Positions 55,758-64,000 of a stretch of DNA of 64,000 bases are shown here, in pieces. The notes under the pieces are model-generated. The model worked only from the letters and a program-made list of their open reading frames with translations. It was not told the DNA's origin and did not search any database. Both the position numbers and the translations under genes were made by a program. Every line of letters begins with the position of its first letter. The first letter of the stretch is position 1. The DNA is taken from the NCBI GenBank assembly GCA_000632805.1, contig CP007444.1:4018772-4082771 (forward strand), in the 5' to 3' direction. Origin of the DNA: Dyella jiangningensis. Its GTDB lineage: Bacteria > Pseudomonadota > Gammaproteobacteria > Xanthomonadales > Rhodanobacteraceae.

Positions 55758-55792
55758 ACCCATGGTTTGGCCGCAGCGGCCGAACCATGGTT
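55758..55792. terminator. 16-bp stem hairpin after the DUF1428 gene
   Basis: Arms 55758-55773 and 55777-55792 (AACCATGGTT type) pair with a single G-T mismatch around a CAG loop, 58 bases after the stop at 55699. There is no T-tract. It may be a terminator or a processed 3' end. Confidence 0.45.
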
Positions 55793-55887
55793 CCGCGCGC
55801 GGGCTGCATGTCGGCTTGGAGGCGTGGGTGACGTAGACTTTCCACCGACGCGCCGGGTGAAGGCGCTTTGTGGATAAAGGATGCGTC

Positions 55888-56259
55888 ATGCGCGAGCTGA
55901 TCGAGCGATACCTGGCTGCCTATAACCGCATGGATGTCGACGGCATGCTGGCGACGATGCATCGCGAAGTGGTGTTTGAGAACTACACGGCGGGCGTGAT
56001 GAGCGTGCGCACGCAGGGGGCCGATGAATTGCGGCACCTGGCGCAGAGTTCGAGTTACCTGTTTTCCGCGCGGCGGCAGTTGATCCTGGCCTATGAAGAG
56101 CGGGATGGAACGGCGACGGCGCATATTCTGTTTGACGGGACGTTTGCGGTGGACCTGCCCAATGGGGTGCGGGCCGGGCAGTCGATTACGTTGAATGGGC
56201 GCAGTGAATTTCGGGAGCGGGACGGGTTGCTGGTTTATATCGGGGATTACAGCGAGTGA
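55888..56259 (+). CDS. SnoaL/NTF2-like family protein
   Basis: 123 residues. MRELIERYLAAYNRMDVDGM, then MHREVVFENYTAG and SLNG-like strands, is the cone-shaped NTF2/SnoaL pattern, typical of small isomerases, hydrolases or ligand-binding proteins. AAGGA lies 8 bases before ATG 55888. No catalytic residues can be named. Convergent with lhr. Confidence 0.75.
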   Translation: MRELIERYLAAYNRMDVDGMLATMHREVVFENYTAGVMSVRTQGADELRHLAQSSSYLFSARRQLILAYEERDGTATAHILFDGTFAVDLPNGVRAGQSITLNGRSEFRERDGLLVYIGDYSE

Positions 56260-56322
56260 GGTTTTTGGCCTTTTTTTAGGGGCCGAACTCGCGCTTCGCG
56301 ATCACCGGTAACCGGGGCGCCG

Positions 56323-56344
56323 CGCCCCTGCCTGGGCAGGGGCG
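56323..56344. terminator. Hairpin between convergent genes
   Basis: Perfect 10-bp arms CGCCCCTGCC/GGCAGGGGCG with a 2-base centre, 22 bases after the lhr stop. It may end lhr transcription. A plus-side T-run lies just before it, not after. Confidence 0.4.
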
Positions 56345-56365
56345 ACGAGCTTAGGGCGATTCTTC

Positions 56366-61042
<4,677 letters not shown>

Positions 61043-61175
61043 GGGCTTAGGCGTGGCCGGCAGGCGACTTCAGAGTAACCCTAGATGGGGGCGGCAGGGC
61101 CGTTTGGCAACGCGCCGGCGAAAAGTTTTACTTTCGTTAACCACCTTCTTTCGATGACAATAGCGTGACGCCGCC

Positions 61176-61204
61176 GTACGCCTTGGTATGTTCTTGCGGC
61201 GTAC
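61176..61204. promoter_or_regulatory. Inverted repeat upstream of the TonB receptor gene
   Basis: GTACGCC (61176-61182) and GGCGTAC (61198-61204) are perfect 7-bp arms, 22 bases centre to centre, about 43 bases before the start. Probable operator site; the regulator is unknown. Confidence 0.45.
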
Positions 61205-61246
61205 TTTGTTTGCCGTTGCCTTCCTATAATTTCCGGGGAATTTCCA

Positions 61247-63508
61247 ATGACCGCCGCCAGCCCGACGCGCTTCGCCGTGCTTGCCCTTTCCATTGCCAGT
61301 GCTCTCGCCATGGGTGCTGCCTCCTCCGCCCACGCACAGGACGCGACGGCACCACAGAACGCGCCCGCCAAGAACAGCAAGCCCGTCGAGCTGGCCACTG
61401 TGAACGTGACCGCCGAAAAGCGCGTCGAGAACCTGCAGAAGGTGCCGGTGTCGATGAGCGTGCTCACGCCCGAGCAGCTGAACAACTACGGCCAGTCCGG
61501 CGACACCGTACTCCAGCTCGCTGGCCGCGCACCGAGCGTGTACGCCGAAACCTCGTATGGCCGTGAGTTCCCGCGCTTCTACATCCGCGGCCTCGGCAAC
61601 AGCGACTTCGACCTCAATGCGTCGCAGCCGGTGTCGATGGTGTACGACGACATCGTGCAGGAAAACCCCATCCTCAAGGGCTTCCCGCTGTTCGACCTGC
61701 AGCAGGTGGAAGTGCTGCGTGGTCCGCAGGGCACCATGTTCGGCCGCAACTCGCCGGCTGGCGTGATCAAGTTCGACTCGGTGAAGCCGAGCCAGGACAC
61801 CAGCGGCTACGCACGCGTGTCGTACGGCACCAAGGGCACGGCGAATGCCGAGGCCGCGCTGGGCGGTTCGCTCGGCGGTCATTGGTCGGGTCGCGTGTCG
61901 GCGCTGGCGCAGCATCGCGACGGCTGGATCGACAACGCCTACACCGGCGAGAAGGATGCGCTGGGTGGCTATAACGACCGCGCCATCCGCCTGCAGGCGA
62001 TGTACGACAACGACGGTTTCAACGCGCTGCTCAACGCGCATGCACGCTGGCTGGACGGCAGCGCGATGGTGAACCGCGCGAATGCGATCCCGCTGGGCAG
62101 CGACAGCTTCGTGCCGGGCTTCCAGCGCGACACGGTGTATCAGGACGGCCGCAATCGCCAGCACCTGTTCTCGTGGGGCAGCAATGCGCACCTCACCTGG
62201 AATTTCGGCGACTACACGTTCACCTCGATCACCGGTTTCGAGAAGGCCACCACGTACAGCCTGGGCGACGTGGACGGCGGCATCGCCATTCCGCTGAACC
62301 CGAGCCAGGACAAGTACGTCACGCCGTTCCCGTCGGAAACGGCCGATGCGCTGCCGCACGACAACCAGATCACGCAGGAATTCCGCCTCGCCAGCAATCC
62401 GCAGGATCAGCTGAACTGGCAGGTGGGCACGTACTACTTCTACGAAGACATCGCGATCGCCAACTACGACTACGCGACGCTCAACAACCACGCGATGGAC
62501 GGCTATGCGGTGCAGAGCCAGACCACGCGCGCATGGGCGGGCTTCGGTTCGGTGGACTATCGCCTCACCGACAGCTTCGACGTACGCGCCGGTGCGCGTT
62601 ACTCGCATGACTCGCGCGACTTCCACGTGGACCGCATCCTGTCGCCGATCGGCGGCGGCCCGCTGTCGCTGAGCGCCAACCCGCATGACGCGCGCTGGAG
62701 CGGCGACCTGACGGGCACGTGGACGCTCAACCCGAACGTCAACGTGTACGGCCGCATCGCCAACGGCTTCCGCGCACCGAGCGTGCAGGGTCGCGTGCTG
62801 TTCGCCGACTTCATCTCGCAGGCCAAGCCCGAGACGATCACCTCGTACGAACTGGGCGTGAAGACCACCGGCATGGACAACCGCCTGCGCTTCAATGCGG
62901 ACGTCTACAACTACATCATGCACAACGAGCAACTCACCGCGGTGGGCGGCGACATCAACGTCACGCGCCTGATCAACGCGAAGAAGACGGAAGGCTACGG
63001 CGCCGAGTTCGACCTCGAAGCCTATGTCACGCCGAACTTCATCCTCACCGCCGGCGGCAGCTACAACCACACCGAGTTGAAGGATCCGACCCTCGCCGTA
63101 GCCGTGTGCGGCTCGGGCTGCACGGTGACCGACCCGCTCAATGCGCAGGGCAACGCGCTGGTGGACGGCAATCCGCTGCCGAACGCACCGAAGTGGATCG
63201 GCAACCTCACGGCGCGCTACGGCATCCCGTACGGCGAGAGCGGCGAGTTCTTCTTCTACACCGACTGGAGCTACCGCAGCGACGTGAACTTCTTCCTGTA
63301 CCAGTCGGAAGAGTTCCGCGGCAAGCCGATGCTCGAGGGTGGCGTGCGCGTGGGCTACAACTGGGATTTCGGCAAGCGCGAAATCGCCCTGTACGGCCGC
63401 AACATCACCAACAAGCAATACATCACCGGTGCGATCGACTTCAACAACCGCACCGCGTTCGTCAACGACCCGCGCATCCTCGGCGTGGAGTTCCGCGCCG
63501 ACTTCTGA
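61247..63508 (+). CDS. TonB-dependent outer-membrane receptor
   Basis: 753 residues. A signal peptide (cleavage after Ala30), a TonB-box-like stretch (ELATVNVTAEK, 48-58) and a plug domain (VPVSMSVLTPEQLNNYGQSG, RFYIRGLGNS, VEVLRGPQGTMFGRNSPAGV) precede the beta barrel. The barrel has a C-terminal aromatic (EFRADF). The DPRILGVEFRADF end and NITNKQY motif match the family. The substrate cannot be read from sequence; the plug resembles the FecA/pesticin-like group. ATG 61247 has GGGGA upstream. Confidence 0.93.
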   Translation: MTAASPTRFAVLALSIASALAMGAASSAHAQDATAPQNAPAKNSKPVELATVNVTAEKRVENLQKVPVSMSVLTPEQLNNYGQSGDTVLQLAGRAPSVYAETSYGREFPRFYIRGLGNSDFDLNASQPVSMVYDDIVQENPILKGFPLFDLQQVEVLRGPQGTMFGRNSPAGVIKFDSVKPSQDTSGYARVSYGTKGTANAEAALGGSLGGHWSGRVSALAQHRDGWIDNAYTGEKDALGGYNDRAIRLQAMYDNDGFNALLNAHARWLDGSAMVNRANAIPLGSDSFVPGFQRDTVYQDGRNRQHLFSWGSNAHLTWNFGDYTFTSITGFEKATTYSLGDVDGGIAIPLNPSQDKYVTPFPSETADALPHDNQITQEFRLASNPQDQLNWQVGTYYFYEDIAIANYDYATLNNHAMDGYAVQSQTTRAWAGFGSVDYRLTDSFDVRAGARYSHDSRDFHVDRILSPIGGGPLSLSANPHDARWSGDLTGTWTLNPNVNVYGRIANGFRAPSVQGRVLFADFISQAKPETITSYELGVKTTGMDNRLRFNADVYNYIMHNEQLTAVGGDINVTRLINAKKTEGYGAEFDLEAYVTPNFILTAGGSYNHTELKDPTLAVAVCGSGCTVTDPLNAQGNALVDGNPLPNAPKWIGNLTARYGIPYGESGEFFFYTDWSYRSDVNFFLYQSEEFRGKPMLEGGVRVGYNWDFGKREIALYGRNITNKQYITGAIDFNNRTAFVNDPRILGVEFRADF

Positions 63509-63533
63509 GGTCGCGGACGACGATCGTCCCTGG

Positions 63534-63565
63534 AAGGGAGCGGCCTGGCCGCTCCCTTCTTTTTT
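63534..63565 (+). terminator. Rho-independent terminator after the TonB receptor
   Basis: Stem AAGGGAGCGG/CCGCTCCCTT around CCTGG, then CTTTTTT. Position 26 bases after the stop. A textbook structure. Confidence 0.93.
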
Positions 63566-63630
63566 GCGCCCCATGCGCCACGGCGCACCGGCTTGTTGCA
63601 GAATCCGGTTTCTCCAGAAGGGGCCACTGC

Positions 63631-64000
63631 GTGAACCACCCAGGCGACCATCGCAATGACGGCCAGTTCGTCACCATGCCCGACGGCCAGGCGCTGTTCG
63701 TGCGGGACTGGCCGCATGCGCGTGCGCATGACGCGGTGCTGATCGTGCACGGGCTGGGCGAGCACAGCGGCCGTTACGAGCGGCTGGCCCAGTGGTTCCA
63801 CACCCGCGGCTACGCGGTACGCAGCTACGACCAGCGCGGCCACGGCCGCACGCCCGGTGCGCGCGGCGCCCTGAGCCATGCCGACGACCTGCTGGAAGAC
63901 CTGGCCACCGTCTACAACGGCTACGCCACCACCCTGCCCCGCCCGCCGCTGCTGCTCGGCCACAGCATGGGCGGCCTGGTGGCTGCACGTGCCGTGCTGG
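63631..64000 (+). CDS. Alpha/beta hydrolase (monoacylglycerol lipase/lysophospholipase-like), 3' end outside window
   Basis: 123 codons are visible. The fold's start is clear: VLIVHGLGEHSGRYERLAQW (oxyanion HG), YDQRGHGRTPGARG, and the nucleophile elbow GHSMGG (Ser112). These match monoglyceride lipase-like Hydrolase_4 proteins. The start GTG 63631 has AAGGGG at 8 bases; the next in-frame ATG would delete the first strand. The catalytic Asp and His lie beyond the edge. Confidence 0.88.
   Translation, partial: MNHPGDHRNDGQFVTMPDGQALFVRDWPHARAHDAVLIVHGLGEHSGRYERLAQWFHTRGYAVRSYDQRGHGRTPGARGALSHADDLLEDLATVYNGYATTLPRPPLLLGHSMGGLVAARAVL

Noticed and set aside
61225..61230. TATAAT as -10 box of the TonB receptor
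   Set aside because: Transcription would start about 10 bases before the ATG, cutting the ribosome site, and no -35 box fits.

Overview
The window is GC-rich DNA of a gammaproteobacterium. Gene content suggests the Lysobacterales (Xanthomonadales), probably Rhodanobacteraceae such as Dyella, Luteibacter or a relative. This placement is an inference from style: an ileX-type tRNA, TonB receptors, a Tad pilus locus, a near-consensus CRP/Clp site and a trimeric adhesin with its OmpA partner. No rRNA or marker gene settles it.

Layout. (1) 1-3938, minus strand: formate dehydrogenase-N/O beta subunit (cut by the left edge) and the alpha subunit, a selenoprotein read through an in-frame UGA backed by a well-formed bacterial SECIS hairpin. 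(2) 4112-17425, minus strand: a tight five-gene operon encoding a 2493-residue repetitive DUF4347 surface or secreted protein, a TolC-like lipoprotein, two HlyD/RND-type adaptors (one with a GAF-like N-terminus) and an M50 metalloprotease fused to an adaptor-like C-terminus. It has no ABC or RND pump and is the best candidate here for a poorly described export system. (3) 18133-25512: a lipocalin-like protein, a LysR regulator, a 51-residue membrane peptide, a HAF-repeat protein, an ECF sigma factor paired with a transmembrane Ser/Thr kinase with TPR-like repeats, and small unknowns. (4) 25566-32148, minus strand: AraC-family regulator, four operator-like repeats spaced exactly 21 bp, trimeric autotransporter adhesin, TpgA-like OmpA lipoprotein, then a long inverted repeat. 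(5) 32298-44918, plus strand: a complete Flp/Tad type IVc pilus locus with a CRP-like site, a 25-codon leader ORF and paired hairpins upstream, ending in a DUF2968-like gene. (6) 45010-54798, minus strand: two tandem HigA-like regulators without a visible toxin, an unknown gene, then a defence island of visibly lower GC. The island holds a SIR2-STAND protein and an operon of RHH regulator, DNA methyltransferase, McrB-like AAA+ and DUF2357/PD-(D/E)XK nuclease. It abuts a tRNA-Ile2(CAU) gene. (7) 55343-64000: DUF1428 and NTF2-like proteins, the large helicase Lhr carrying in-frame insertions of palindromic repeats, a TonB-dependent receptor with a strong terminator, and the start of an alpha/beta hydrolase.

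How the parts fit. Three separate envelope systems (the DUF4347 exporter, the trimeric adhesin and the Tad pilus) point to surface attachment. The adhesin appears to be controlled locally by its AraC neighbour. The ECF/kinase pair suggests a signalling switch with phosphorylation in place of an anti-sigma factor. The island next to the tRNA looks like acquired anti-phage defence.
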